NCBI GenBank assembly: GCA_905197435.1
Contig: CAJJYX010000029.1
Coordinates: 1 to 22,156 of the forward strand
Length of the DNA stretch: 22,156 bases
Reading direction: 5' to 3'
From: an uncultured Bacteroides sp.
GTDB lineage: Bacteria > Bacteroidota > Bacteroidia > Bacteroidales > Bacteroidaceae
Positions 7,510 to 16,731 of the stretch are shown one piece after another; position 1 is the stretch's first letter, and each line of letters opens with the position of its first letter. Under the pieces are notes generated by a model, which had not been told where the DNA came from, made no database searches, and saw only the letters and a list, made by a program, of their open reading frames with translations. Both the position numbers and the translations under genes were made by a program.

Positions 7510-8427
7510 ATGAACAAACAACTTTTAACAGGATTAATTGCTGCACCATTTACGCCAATGCACGAAGATGGTTCCTTAAATTTGCAGATGATCGAGCCGT
7601 ATGCAGAGTTTTTGATGAAAAAGAAATGCGTGACGGGGGTGTTTATTTGTGGTACGACGGGCGAATCCGTTTCCTTGACAACGGAAGAACGAAAGGCTGT
7701 TGCGGAAAAATGGATTGGAGCGGTTAAGGGAAAACTGAAAGTGATAGTGCATGTAGGCGGCATGTCTCAGGTTCAGTGTGCCGAACTGGCAGCCCATGCC
7801 CAAGCTACCGGAGCTGACATGATAGCAGCCATGGCACCTTGCTTTTTCAAGCCTAGCTCTGTGGATGATCTGATAGATTTCTTCAAGCCGATAGCTGCAT
7901 CAGCTTCCCAGTTGCCGTTTTATTACTATAACATGCCATCCATTACCGGGGTTTCTTTACCGGTGCATAAGTTCCTTATAGAGGGAAAGAAGCAAATACC
8001 CAATCTGGTGGGAGTCAAATTCACTCATAACAACCTGATGGAGATGCAGCAGTGCATTCATGCAGACGGTGGGGCATTCGAAGTCTTACATGGTTTTGAT
8101 GAGATACTGATTACCGGTTTGTCGGTTGGAGCCAAGGCTGCCGTAGGAAGTACCTACAACTATGTTCCTGGGATATACAAAGCTGTGATGGAAGCCATGG
8201 AAAAGGGAGATCTTGAAACAGCCCGTGAAATGCAATGGAAATCTGTTGAAATTATAGATGTTTTGATAAAGCATGGGGGAGGAGTCAGAGCCGGTAAGAT
8301 TTTTATGAAACTGGCAGGGATAGACTGCGGGCCGTGCCGTTTGCCGATAGCTCCTTGTTCTGAGGAAGAATTGGAAGAGACAAGAAATGAATTGAAAAAT
8401 ACAGAATTCTTCAAGTACATTAATTAA
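7510..8427 (+). CDS. nanA: N-acetylneuraminate lyase
   Basis: This 305-residue (beta/alpha)8 barrel of the DHDPS/NAL family cleaves Neu5Ac to ManNAc and pyruvate in the cytosol. The pyruvate-binding GTTGE motif is at 48-52. The catalytic tyrosine is Y140 (FYYYNMPS) and the Schiff-base lysine is K170 (GVKFTHNN). HGFDE follows as in sialic acid lyases rather than dihydrodipicolinate synthases. Length is normal. It is 37 bases behind the symporter fusion, so import and cleavage are likely on one message. A hairpin follows before susC. Confidence 0.92.
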   Translation: MNKQLLTGLIAAPFTPMHEDGSLNLQMIEPYAEFLMKKKCVTGVFICGTTGESVSLTTEERKAVAEKWIGAVKGKLKVIVHVGGMSQVQCAELAAHAQATGADMIAAMAPCFFKPSSVDDLIDFFKPIAASASQLPFYYYNMPSITGVSLPVHKFLIEGKKQIPNLVGVKFTHNNLMEMQQCIHADGGAFEVLHGFDEILITGLSVGAKAAVGSTYNYVPGIYKAVMEAMEKGDLETAREMQWKSVEIIDVLIKHGGGVRAGKIFMKLAGIDCGPCRLPIAPCSEEELEETRNELKNTEFFKYIN

Positions 8428-8439
8428 CTAAAAACGATA

Positions 8440-8475
8440 TGCCTATGGAGATATTACAGCAACGTATCCAATGAA
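8440..8475 (+). other. Tiny 11-codon reading frame between nanA and susC
   Basis: The frame reads MPMEILQQRIQ and ends at TGA, 12 bases after nanA. Its length is too short to judge. It could be a leader peptide ahead of the hairpin, the relic of a deleted next gene, or chance. In many Bacteroidales an N-acylglucosamine 2-epimerase follows nanA, and that gene is missing here. Confidence 0.2.
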
Positions 8476-8515
8476 AAGCTCATTGACTAACTTAAGTTTA
8501 ACCCCCAAAAGGGAG

Positions 8516-8548
8516 GGGGAAACGAGTATTGGCATTTCCCGTTTCCCC
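8516..8548 (+). terminator. Hairpin between nanA and susC: terminator or processing site
   Basis: GGGGAAACG (8516-8524) pairs perfectly with CGTTTCCCC (8540-8548) around a 15-base loop, followed by TAAAATAAATTA rather than a T run. It could be a partial stop or an mRNA end-stabiliser that separates expression of the enzyme genes from that of the outer membrane genes. No clear TAnnTTTG promoter is seen after it. Confidence 0.5.
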
Positions 8549-8593
8549 TAAAATAAATTACTGAAACAATTTATTATTAAAATCGTAACAAAG

Positions 8594-11500
8594 ATGAGAA
8601 AAATATTTCATTTTCACCTCATAACCTTTCTACTATTTTGCCCGTTTTTGCTTTGGGCACAGGATATTAACTTGTCTGGTGTAGTGGTGGACAATACGGG
8701 TGAGACTCTTCCGGGAGTTTCTATCGCCGTGAAAGGTACGACTCGAGGAATAATCACAGATATGAATGGAGCTTTCCAATTGAAAGTAAATAAGGGAGAG
8801 ACGCTCGTGTTTTCATACGTAGGCTATGATGAACAGCAAATTTTGATTACTGATCAAAAGATTCTGAATATAACGATGGAACCGACAACCATGGGGTTGG
8901 ATGAGGTTGTAGTAGTAGGTTATGGTACTCAATCCAAACGTACGGTGACAGCTGCCATCAGTAAGGTAGACGGAGAAACACTAAAGGCAACTCCTATTAA
9001 TACGGTAGGTGAAGGTCTGAAGGGAAAAATTGCGGGTGTACGTGTTTACAGTGAAAATAATACTCCGGGAGCAGAGGCAACATTCTTGATTCGTGGCGGT
9101 TCGTCCATTAGTCAGAGTAATTCCCCACTCATTTTAGTAGACGGTGTAGAGCGTAGTACGGCAGGTATCAACCCCAATGACATAGAATCTATTGAAGTCC
9201 TGAAGGATGCTGCTTCGTCTGCAATTTACGGGTCGCGCGCCTCGAATGGTGTTGTCCTGATAACAACAAGGAAAGGGAAGAGCGGTACTCCACGGGTAAC
9301 GTTTGAGGCTTCTTTTGCAAACGAGAATGTAGAACGTATGATTGAGTATCTGGATGCATCCCAGGCAGTCACCATCATGCGCGACCGTTGGGCCTCCGGA
9401 CCTAATCCTGAAAAATTGTACCTCGATGGATATGCTTATAGTTCCGGAAATACCAATGCTTCTAAATTTTCCACCCGCTATTTGAAGGATGGAGAGAGTA
9501 TTCCAGCAGGATGGAAATCGGTAGCAGACCCCCTGGATCCTACCAAGACACTGATTTTTGAAGACAATGACTGGGCCAGTACTTGTTTCAAGAACGCTCT
9601 CTGGCAGAACTATTATGTAGGCATAGACGGCGGTACAGAAAAGCTAAGCTATGTAGGCAGTATCGGTTATATGAAAGACTCCGGTGTGGGTGTCGGAACT
9701 GCTTTCGATCGCTTCAATGCCCGTACTAATGTGACTGCCAAGATTAGGGATAACCTCACTTTCAGCAGCAACATCGATTATAGCCAGACAAACAGTGAGG
9801 AGTATGCCAGCCAATATCAGGTAATTACCCGTGGATTGATGACTCCGGCCACCCAGCGCAAATACTGGGTATCTGACAATGAGTGGTACGGAACTCCGAC
9901 TCCGGGTCCCAACTCTTCGTCTCCAAATCCGAGTTTCTATTCTTATTTCAATGACAATAACCAGCGTACCAACCGTTTGGGATTGGTGGGCTCTCTTGAT
10001 TGGGAGATTATGAAGGGATGGCATGCTGTCGGCACAGCTTCGCTATTTACACAAAATAGTCATGGAGACACGTTCATGCGCGCCAATCCGATGAACGGGA
10101 CGAGAAGAGCGACTACCAATATGACGGATGAACAACGCAAGAAACTGGAATTCTATACCAGCTATGCAAGGACGTTTGCCGAGAAACACAGCATCAGTGC
10201 GATGGTAGGATATTCCTATCAGCAATATCTGTACAAGTATGTGTATGCCGCCACTACTGGTCACAGTTCCGACAAGATACCGACATTGAACGGAGGTTCT
10301 GTTTATTCTGCTGCAACATCCACCAAGCAGGAGGATGTGAATATCGGTTATTTCGGCCGTTTGAATTATGACTATCTGAAAAGATATATGTTGACTGTCA
10401 CTTTCCGTGAAGATGGTTCTTCTCGTTTTGCCAAAGGTAACCAATGGGGATTCTTCCCGGGATTGTCTGTCGGTTGGGTTATGAGTGACGAGCCTTTTAT
10501 GCAGAATGTAGAATTTATCAGTAACTTTAAATGGCGTGGCAGTTATGGGCAGACCGGCAACAACTCTATCGGCTATTACGATGCATTAGGACTGTACGCT
10601 ATTACCACCAGTTATGATCAAAGTGCTGCGACCGTTTCTTTAGCTATGCCTAACAAGGCTCTTGAATGGGAAACTTCCACACAGTTGGACTTGGGCTTTG
10701 ATTTGGGATTGCTTAAGAACCGCATCATTTTGGGTGTAGACTACTTTAACAAGATTACAGATAACCTGATTACTTCCAAAGTGCTTCCCAACACATCGGG
10801 ATATGGCTCTATCCTTACCAATCTTGGAAAAGTACGTTTCCGTGGATTTGATGCTGAAATTACAACACGTAACATTGTCAAGAAGGATTTCACATGGGAA
10901 TCCAAGTTCACCATTACTTATGTGAAGAACAAAGTTCTTAAATTGCCCGAAAACGGACGAGATAAAAACCGTCAGGGAGGGTATTCAGTGAAAATGCAGG
11001 ATGGCACGACCAAAGAATTCGGAGGAATTGCCGAGGGTGAACCGTTGGGCCGTTTCTATGGATATAAAAAAGACTTTATCATTACGACTCCCGAACAGGC
11101 TGCCAATGCCCGCTATGACACTTCATCCAAAGGTTGGGACTGGACAACCAAGAAGAAATTGGGGGTTGGAAAAAAGACTATCGGAGACTATGAGTGGAAA
11201 GACCTGAACGGAGATAATATCATCAACAGTAATGATATGTTCTTGCTGGGAAATACGATTCCTCATACTACCGGAGGTTTGAACAACACTTTCACATACA
11301 AGGGTTTCACTTTGAATGTTTATCTTGATTTTGCATTAGGACATTCCATTTCCAATGGTTATCTGCAACGTCAGATGTGTAATTTCATGAATGGAAATAC
11401 CAGTCTGCCTGCTGAAATCCTGAAATGTTGGAATGTGGGAGATGATCCGAATACAGCCAAATATGCCCGTTTCTCAGGCAATGACTCTGATGAGCTGAAC

Positions 11501-11773
11501 AAGAATTTCCGGGATAACTCGGATGTTTTCACCCAGAAGGGCGATTATCTCTGTATTCGTGAAATCTCTTTGCAGTATGCATTGCCCGAAACATTGCTGG
11601 CCAAGATTGGTTTGAAAGGGCTTGTATTGACGTTGGCGGGTAATAATCTGCACTATTTTACAGAAGTAATAGGACTTTCTCCCGAAGTAGGTGCGTCAAG
11701 CACGTATTCCTCCGGTTTCAACACCTATCCGCCCATCCGTAAGTTCTCTATCGGATGTAAGGTTACTTTGTGA
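8594..11773 (+). CDS. SusC-like TonB-dependent outer membrane receptor for sialic acid
   Basis: This 1059-residue protein has a signal peptide (1-22, ending WAQ). A carboxypeptidase-regulatory-like domain follows (about 26-100, with GVVVDNTGETLPGVSIAV), then a TonB-box-like DEVVVVGYGTQ at 103-113. The plug domain carries the SusC signature LKDAASSAIYGSRASNGVV. The rest is a large beta-barrel ending in FSIGCKVTL. It forms the outer membrane import pore together with the SusD lipoprotein that starts 31 bases later. The sialidase and lyase on either side argue that it carries free Neu5Ac or small sialosides, like the NanO proteins of other Bacteroidales. Length is normal. Confidence 0.93.
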   Translation: MRKIFHFHLITFLLFCPFLLWAQDINLSGVVVDNTGETLPGVSIAVKGTTRGIITDMNGAFQLKVNKGETLVFSYVGYDEQQILITDQKILNITMEPTTMGLDEVVVVGYGTQSKRTVTAAISKVDGETLKATPINTVGEGLKGKIAGVRVYSENNTPGAEATFLIRGGSSISQSNSPLILVDGVERSTAGINPNDIESIEVLKDAASSAIYGSRASNGVVLITTRKGKSGTPRVTFEASFANENVERMIEYLDASQAVTIMRDRWASGPNPEKLYLDGYAYSSGNTNASKFSTRYLKDGESIPAGWKSVADPLDPTKTLIFEDNDWASTCFKNALWQNYYVGIDGGTEKLSYVGSIGYMKDSGVGVGTAFDRFNARTNVTAKIRDNLTFSSNIDYSQTNSEEYASQYQVITRGLMTPATQRKYWVSDNEWYGTPTPGPNSSSPNPSFYSYFNDNNQRTNRLGLVGSLDWEIMKGWHAVGTASLFTQNSHGDTFMRANPMNGTRRATTNMTDEQRKKLEFYTSYARTFAEKHSISAMVGYSYQQYLYKYVYAATTGHSSDKIPTLNGGSVYSAATSTKQEDVNIGYFGRLNYDYLKRYMLTVTFREDGSSRFAKGNQWGFFPGLSVGWVMSDEPFMQNVEFISNFKWRGSYGQTGNNSIGYYDALGLYAITTSYDQSAATVSLAMPNKALEWETSTQLDLGFDLGLLKNRIILGVDYFNKITDNLITSKVLPNTSGYGSILTNLGKVRFRGFDAEITTRNIVKKDFTWESKFTITYVKNKVLKLPENGRDKNRQGGYSVKMQDGTTKEFGGIAEGEPLGRFYGYKKDFIITTPEQAANARYDTSSKGWDWTTKKKLGVGKKTIGDYEWKDLNGDNIINSNDMFLLGNTIPHTTGGLNNTFTYKGFTLNVYLDFALGHSISNGYLQRQMCNFMNGNTSLPAEILKCWNVGDDPNTAKYARFSGNDSDELNKNFRDNSDVFTQKGDYLCIREISLQYALPETLLAKIGLKGLVLTLAGNNLHYFTEVIGLSPEVGASSTYSSGFNTYPPIRKFSIGCKVTL

Positions 11774-11804
11774 TAATGGAATTTTAATACGAAAAATAAG
11801 AATT

Positions 11805-13298
11805 ATGAAAATAAAAATATTATCCGGCATTCTTCTTATAAGTGGAGCCTCAGTTTTCACATCCTGCCATGGGGACCTGAATGTAATACAGCCCAGCCAG
11901 TTTACCAGTTTGTCCATGTGGACGGAAGAGAGTGATGCGACGAGTGCGGTAAATGGGGCATATACCCAATTCCGTTCCGCTTTTTCCGATTTGCTCAATA
12001 TCTATGGAGAGATGCGTTCAAACTGGTACGAAAGTGGGGCGGTGAACGATGCTTTTTTCAACAGAGTGGGGACAAACGTGTTGCTGAGCGGTGATGCAGG
12101 TACCAACTGGAGCAGTATTTATACTACAATCAATAGCGTGAACCTGATTTTGAAACATACTCCGGGCATCTCTTTTGTGAATGAAGCTACACGGAATGAG
12201 GTGATGGCCAACGCTTACTTTCTGCGAGCATATTGCTATTTTACGCTGGTACGGGTCTTTGGTGACTGTCCGTTGCTCACTTCCGGTTTCGAATCTGAAA
12301 AACAGGAAGATATGTATCCTACACGAACAGCTGCATCCGAGGTTTATGCACAGGTTGAAGCTGACATAGAAGAAGCTTTGAAGCTTATGCCTGCGTCTTC
12401 CAAACAACTTCATAAGGCTTCTCCGGCGGCTGTCAACATGTTGCGTACAGAGTATTATCTGTGGAAGGCCAAACGCCTCGATGGAGGAAGCGCAGCATTG
12501 AATACGGCACAGGCTTCTGTCGATGCAGTGCTGAAGGCTGATTATACGCTCCTTCCCAATTTTGCGGATGTATTCGATTTGAATAATAAGGCTAATTCCG
12601 AATTGATTTGGACATTGCCCTATATCATAAACGAAAATGTGACTCCGGGAACATCGCCGAATTTCTTCGCCTATTATCTGGCACCCAACGGTGACAGAAC
12701 CCGGCTGAGGGAAGCCGGATATACAGAGGATGAGGTTCCTGCCGGTTCTCATGCTCAGTATGTTGTTCCTACGCAAGCCTATTGCGACTTTCTGGCTGAA
12801 GATGCACGTGACACACGTACGGATGTTTCGGTACGTGTATTCAAGGATAAGTTCTTGACGGAAGAGGCGCAGATTAAGAGAATGATTGTGAAATTCAAAG
12901 GTTCATTTGCCAATGATACGCGTAGTTTTAATAGTGACGTGCCCATTTACCGTCTGGCTGAAGCCTATCTGCTGAAGGCTGAAGTGGAGAATGCTTTGGG
13001 CAATACGGATGCTGCTTTGCAGAATCTGAATGTGGTGGCCAAACGTGCCTATGGTGTAGACAATTATTATACCATGAGAAGCCAGGATGCCATCGACAAT
13101 GCCATCATCGACGAAACTTTGAAGGAGTTTGTAGCAGAGTCAAAGGCATGGTGGGCTTATCTCCGTTTCAACAAGGAATTTGAGCTTATTGAAACCTTGA
13201 AGGGACGTGAAGGTGAAAAGAATGTCACCTTGTGGCCCGTGGCACCTGCTTGTCTCAACACCAATCCCAATATCACACAAACCGAAGGTTACAAATAA
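11805..13298 (+). CDS. SusD-like sialic acid-binding surface lipoprotein
   Basis: This 497-residue protein begins with a lipoprotein signal (MKIKILSGILLISGASVFTSC, with C21 as the probable lipidated residue). SusD/RagB-type text follows, such as ANAYFLRAYCYFTLVRVFGDCPL and a TPR-like helical fold with YRLAEAYLLKAEV near the end. I chose the ATG at 11805 rather than an earlier in-frame one at 11691 that lies inside susC and would put the signal peptide internally. It caps the SusC pore and captures ligand at the surface, corresponding to NanU in other Bacteroidales. It is followed by the sialidase after 13 bases. Confidence 0.93.
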   Translation: MKIKILSGILLISGASVFTSCHGDLNVIQPSQFTSLSMWTEESDATSAVNGAYTQFRSAFSDLLNIYGEMRSNWYESGAVNDAFFNRVGTNVLLSGDAGTNWSSIYTTINSVNLILKHTPGISFVNEATRNEVMANAYFLRAYCYFTLVRVFGDCPLLTSGFESEKQEDMYPTRTAASEVYAQVEADIEEALKLMPASSKQLHKASPAAVNMLRTEYYLWKAKRLDGGSAALNTAQASVDAVLKADYTLLPNFADVFDLNNKANSELIWTLPYIINENVTPGTSPNFFAYYLAPNGDRTRLREAGYTEDEVPAGSHAQYVVPTQAYCDFLAEDARDTRTDVSVRVFKDKFLTEEAQIKRMIVKFKGSFANDTRSFNSDVPIYRLAEAYLLKAEVENALGNTDAALQNLNVVAKRAYGVDNYYTMRSQDAIDNAIIDETLKEFVAESKAWWAYLRFNKEFELIETLKGREGEKNVTLWPVAPACLNTNPNITQTEGYK

Positions 13299-13311
13299 AT
13301 TTTGAGACGAC

Positions 13312-14943
13312 ATGAAATATAAGACTATACTTTTACTGTCCTTGTTTGCCTTCACTGTTTCGGCATGTCAGAGTTACACAGACAAGTTGGCAGTGGACAT
13401 CCGCCAACCTGTATATCCGGTACTGGCATTGAAGGAGTATAATCCGGTATTGTGCCTGCACCTGATTCAGAATGGCGATTCCGCTTACCGGTTGGAAAAG
13501 ATGGAGTTTACGCTGGAGGGAAGCACTTGCCCTGAAGATGTGGTTTCCGCTTCCTTGTTTTTAGATGAGTCCCGTGAACATGTCTGTGCCGATGCACGAC
13601 CGGCGAATAAGAGGATTTCCTTTAACATAGACCGGCAGGTGGACAAGGATACATTGACATGTTGGGTGACACTCAGACTCAAGGATGACGCAGCACAAGC
13701 TACAAACAAGATACAGATTTCATGCAGTAGAATCAAAACTGATTGGGGGCTGGTAGATATCAGCCAATTGCCGATTGCAAAGCCACTCCGTACAGGAGTG
13801 GCTCTCCGGCAGTCGGGGCAGGATGGCGTACATACTTCGCGTATCCCGGGATTGGTCACATCAACGAAGGGTACATTGCTGGCTCTCTATGATGCCCGCA
13901 ATGAAAGGGATGATGATTTGCAGGGGGATATAGACATTGCCATAAACCGCAGTGAAGACGGAGGACGTACCTGGCAACCCATGCAGAAAGTTCTGGACAT
14001 GGGAGAGTGGGGCGGACTTCCTCAAAAATACAATGGGGTGAGTGATGGCTGTATCTTGTCGGACGAATCTACCGGGACTTTGTATGCCGTGGGATTGTGG
14101 ATGCATGGAGTACTGGATCCCAAGACAGGCAAATGGATAGAGAATCTTACCGATACCTCGACCGTATGGAATCACCAGTGGCGTGCACATGGTTCCCAGC
14201 CGGGATATGGTGTTAAACAAAGTTCGCAATTTCTGATAAGTAAGAGCACCGATGACGGACTTACCTGGAGTGAACCGCGCAACATTACCCGCCAAGTAAA
14301 AAAGGAGAAATGGTGGCTGCTTGCACCGGGTCCCGGTCGCGGCATCACAATGGAAGACGGTACATTGGTCTTTCCGGTAGAAGGTCGGAACGAGACCGGA
14401 CTTCAGTTCTCTACCATTATTTGGAGTAAAGACCGGGGGGAAAACTGGACTGTAGGCGAACCAGCTTACTACAATACCAACGAATGCCAAGTGGTGGAAC
14501 TTTCGGATCACTCCTTGATGCTGAACATGCGCGAACGGAGCAACCGGGGACGTCAGGATGGAAACGGGCGTGCCATAACGGTTACCACCGATTTGGGTAA
14601 GACATGGGTCGAACACCCCACCTCACGCAAAGCCCTCATTGAACCGGCTTGTCAGGCATCCCTTTTGCGGCATGATTATGAAGAGGAGGGGACGAAAAAG
14701 CATGTGCTGCTTTTTGCCAACCCCAGTTCTAAGACGAGCCGCAACAACATTACCATCAAAGTGAGCTTTGATGACGGGCAGACTTGGCCTCAAGAATATT
14801 GGATGTTGCTTGATGAGGGCAGGGGAGCTGGTTACTCTTGCATGACCTCTATTGACGAGCAGACCATCGGAATCTTCTATGAGGGAAGTCAGGCCGACAT
14901 TCAGTTCCAGGCCATTCCTTTGAAAGAATTATTAAAACAGTAA
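13312..14943 (+). CDS. GH33 exo-alpha-sialidase, lipoprotein
   Basis: This 543-residue enzyme releases terminal sialic acid from glycoconjugates. A lipoprotein signal ends VSAC (C19), so it is likely surface or periplasmic. An extra N-terminal beta domain (about 25-165) precedes the six-bladed propeller. Five Asp boxes are seen: SEDGGRTW (214), STDDGLTW (312), SKDRGENW (372), TTDLGKTW (425) and SFDDGQTW (485). The active site is complete, with the arginine triad R177 (RIPG), R407 and R477, E391 (NECQVVEL) and nucleophile Y508. The acid/base is an aspartate in the cluster at 200-208. It is the entry enzyme of the locus. Linkage preference cannot be read from sequence. Confidence 0.95.
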   Translation: MKYKTILLLSLFAFTVSACQSYTDKLAVDIRQPVYPVLALKEYNPVLCLHLIQNGDSAYRLEKMEFTLEGSTCPEDVVSASLFLDESREHVCADARPANKRISFNIDRQVDKDTLTCWVTLRLKDDAAQATNKIQISCSRIKTDWGLVDISQLPIAKPLRTGVALRQSGQDGVHTSRIPGLVTSTKGTLLALYDARNERDDDLQGDIDIAINRSEDGGRTWQPMQKVLDMGEWGGLPQKYNGVSDGCILSDESTGTLYAVGLWMHGVLDPKTGKWIENLTDTSTVWNHQWRAHGSQPGYGVKQSSQFLISKSTDDGLTWSEPRNITRQVKKEKWWLLAPGPGRGITMEDGTLVFPVEGRNETGLQFSTIIWSKDRGENWTVGEPAYYNTNECQVVELSDHSLMLNMRERSNRGRQDGNGRAITVTTDLGKTWVEHPTSRKALIEPACQASLLRHDYEEEGTKKHVLLFANPSSKTSRNNITIKVSFDDGQTWPQEYWMLLDEGRGAGYSCMTSIDEQTIGIFYEGSQADIQFQAIPLKELLKQ

Positions 14944-14971
14944 AAACAATAACCATTAAAATCAGAAAAAC

Positions 14972-15640
14972 ATGAAACGCAGTGAAATCAATCAATATAT
15001 CCGTGAAGCCAAAGCATTTATGGCAAAATACCAATTCATGCTGCCCCCATGGGCTGATTGGACTCCGGAAGACTGGAAAAGCAAAGGAAACGAATGTGAT
15101 GACATCAGGGAACGAGCCATGGGCTGGGACCTGACGGATTTCGGTTGGGGTGATTTCCTGAAAATAGGCTTGACTCTGGTAACCCTTCGCAATGGAAGCT
15201 TGCAGAAGAAAGACAAACCCTATTGTGAAAAGATTATGTTTGTCCGTTGCGGGCAGGTAACTCCCACCCATTTCCATTGGTTGAAAACGGAAGACATCAT
15301 CAACCGGGGTGGAGGAACCCTCTGTATGCGTCTGTGGAAAGCCGACAAGGAAACTGAAGCGCTGACAGAAGAACCGCTTATCGTTTCCATCGATGGAGTC
15401 CGTACCCAGGTGGCTCCCGGAGAGACGGTACGTCTTGCTCCCGGACAAAGTATCTGTTATGAGCCCTATCTCTACCATACTTTTTGGGCCGAGGATGACC
15501 ATTGTCTGGTAGGTGAAGTCTCTACGGTGAACGATGATATGAAAGACAACCGTTTCCTCACACCTAAGGGGCGTTTCCCGCAGATAGAAGAGGATGTACC
15601 GGCCGAACATTTGTTGTGTAACGAATATCCCAAAGCTTAG
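14972..15640 (+). CDS. D-lyxose/D-mannose isomerase-family cupin protein
   Basis: This 222-residue protein is close in pattern to D-lyxose ketol-isomerases. It shares MKRSEINQYIREA, then LPPWADWTPEDW, GWDLTDFGWGDF, EKIMFVRCGQVTPTHFHW and TEDIINRGGGTL. The probable metal ligands are H100, H102, E107 and H169 in a double-stranded beta-helix. There is no signal peptide, so it acts in the cytosol. Known members interconvert lyxose with xylulose and mannose with fructose. Its place in a sialic acid locus is unexplained: it might act on mannose or on a ManNAc-derived sugar, but ketol isomerisation of an N-acetylated C2 is not expected. It is spaced 28 bases after the sialidase and 5 before galM. 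Confidence 0.85.
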   Translation: MKRSEINQYIREAKAFMAKYQFMLPPWADWTPEDWKSKGNECDDIRERAMGWDLTDFGWGDFLKIGLTLVTLRNGSLQKKDKPYCEKIMFVRCGQVTPTHFHWLKTEDIINRGGGTLCMRLWKADKETEALTEEPLIVSIDGVRTQVAPGETVRLAPGQSICYEPYLYHTFWAEDDHCLVGEVSTVNDDMKDNRFLTPKGRFPQIEEDVPAEHLLCNEYPKA

Positions 15641-15645
15641 AAAAG

Positions 15646-16731
15646 ATGAAAGATAAGACCAACCTGACGGGATTGAATCCCGATAATTTCCGGTCTGTAA
15701 TTAACGGAAAGGATACCGGTCTCTATATACTGCGCAATGGCAGCGGTATGGAAATGTGCGTCACGAACTACGGGGCCATTGTCTTATCCATCATGGCTCC
15801 TGATTGTCATGGTAAGTTTGGAAATGTCGTCATAGGCTTTGATACACTCGAAGAAGCCCGCAGACAAAGTAAAGACTATTATATAGGAGCCACCATAGGC
15901 CCCGTAGCCGGACGTATATTGCACGGTGCTTTCCGTGTAGGAGAAAAAGATTATCACTTACAGCTTAACTCTGTTTCTAATACTCTGCACAGTGGTGATG
16001 ACGGTTTTCACACAGTCGTGTGGGAAGCACAGCAACTGTGTGGAAACCAACTTCTCCTCCGGCATTTCCATGCCGATGGAGAAGCCGGCTTCCCGGGCAA
16101 TGTAACGGTAAGGATGATTTATACTTTGACGGACGATAATGAGTTCCGCATAGATTATGAAGCGGAGACTGACCGCGACACCTTGTTCTGTCCCACCAAT
16201 CATGCCTATTTCAACTTGGCAGGCATGGGAACTCCCACTGCTTCCATTGAAGACCACCTGGTAAGGATTAATGCGGATTTCTATTTGCCTATTGACATGA
16301 ATACAAACAATACCGGTGAAGTCAGGACAGTGGGTGATACGCCTTTTGATTTCCGTGACTACCATTCCATAGGTGAACGCATCAACCGGAAAGACTTGCA
16401 GCTGCTCAACGGCCATGGCTATGACCACTGTTTTGTCTTGAAGAAACCCGCATTGCATGAACTTTCTTTTGCTGCCACATGCATCAGTCCGTCCAGTGGG
16501 CGCAGAATGGATGTCTATACCACGGAACCGGGACTTATCATGTACACCGGCAATTATTTACCGGGCTTCACGGGGATGCACGGCACTACATATCCACGTC
16601 GCAGTGCTGTCTGTTTTGAAACCCAGTGTTTCCCTGACACGCCGAATAACCCGCATTTCCCCTCCATCGTATTGCATGAAGGAGACGTTTATAAACAAAC
16701 ATGTATTTATCAATTCAGTACACAATTATGA
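15646..16731 (+). CDS. galM: Aldose 1-epimerase (mutarotase)
   Basis: This 361-residue protein of the GalM family interconverts alpha and beta anomers of hexoses. The usual residues are present: R90 (GPVAGRI, a variant of the common ANRI), H115 (LHSG in place of LHGG), catalytic H186 (NHAYFNLAG) and catalytic base E325 (FETQCFPDTPN). No signal peptide is seen, so it is cytosolic. Its stop overlaps the start of the next gene as ATGA, so the two are translationally coupled. Context suggests a substrate released from sialylated glycans, such as galactose or an amino sugar, rather than the classical gal operon role. Confidence 0.88.
   Translation: MKDKTNLTGLNPDNFRSVINGKDTGLYILRNGSGMEMCVTNYGAIVLSIMAPDCHGKFGNVVIGFDTLEEARRQSKDYYIGATIGPVAGRILHGAFRVGEKDYHLQLNSVSNTLHSGDDGFHTVVWEAQQLCGNQLLLRHFHADGEAGFPGNVTVRMIYTLTDDNEFRIDYEAETDRDTLFCPTNHAYFNLAGMGTPTASIEDHLVRINADFYLPIDMNTNNTGEVRTVGDTPFDFRDYHSIGERINRKDLQLLNGHGYDHCFVLKKPALHELSFAATCISPSSGRRMDVYTTEPGLIMYTGNYLPGFTGMHGTTYPRRSAVCFETQCFPDTPNNPHFPSIVLHEGDVYKQTCIYQFSTQL

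Noticed and set aside
11691..11804. Longer start for the SusD protein inside susC
   Set aside because: It would place the lipoprotein signal peptide about 38 residues inside the chain. The ATG at 11805 gives a proper N-terminal signal.
12018..12776. 252-codon minus-strand frame inside the susD gene
   Set aside because: It is antisense to a convincing SusD. Its composition, rich in C, H, R and I, is typical of a reversed frame.
13861..14616. 251-codon open frame on the minus strand inside the sialidase gene
   Set aside because: It lies fully antisense to a gene with all catalytic residues. Its protein text shows no domain and no ribosome site, so it is a codon-bias shadow.
14849..15610. 253-codon minus-strand frame across the sialidase end and the cupin gene
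   Set aside because: It is antisense to two clear genes and crosses their border without any recognisable motif.
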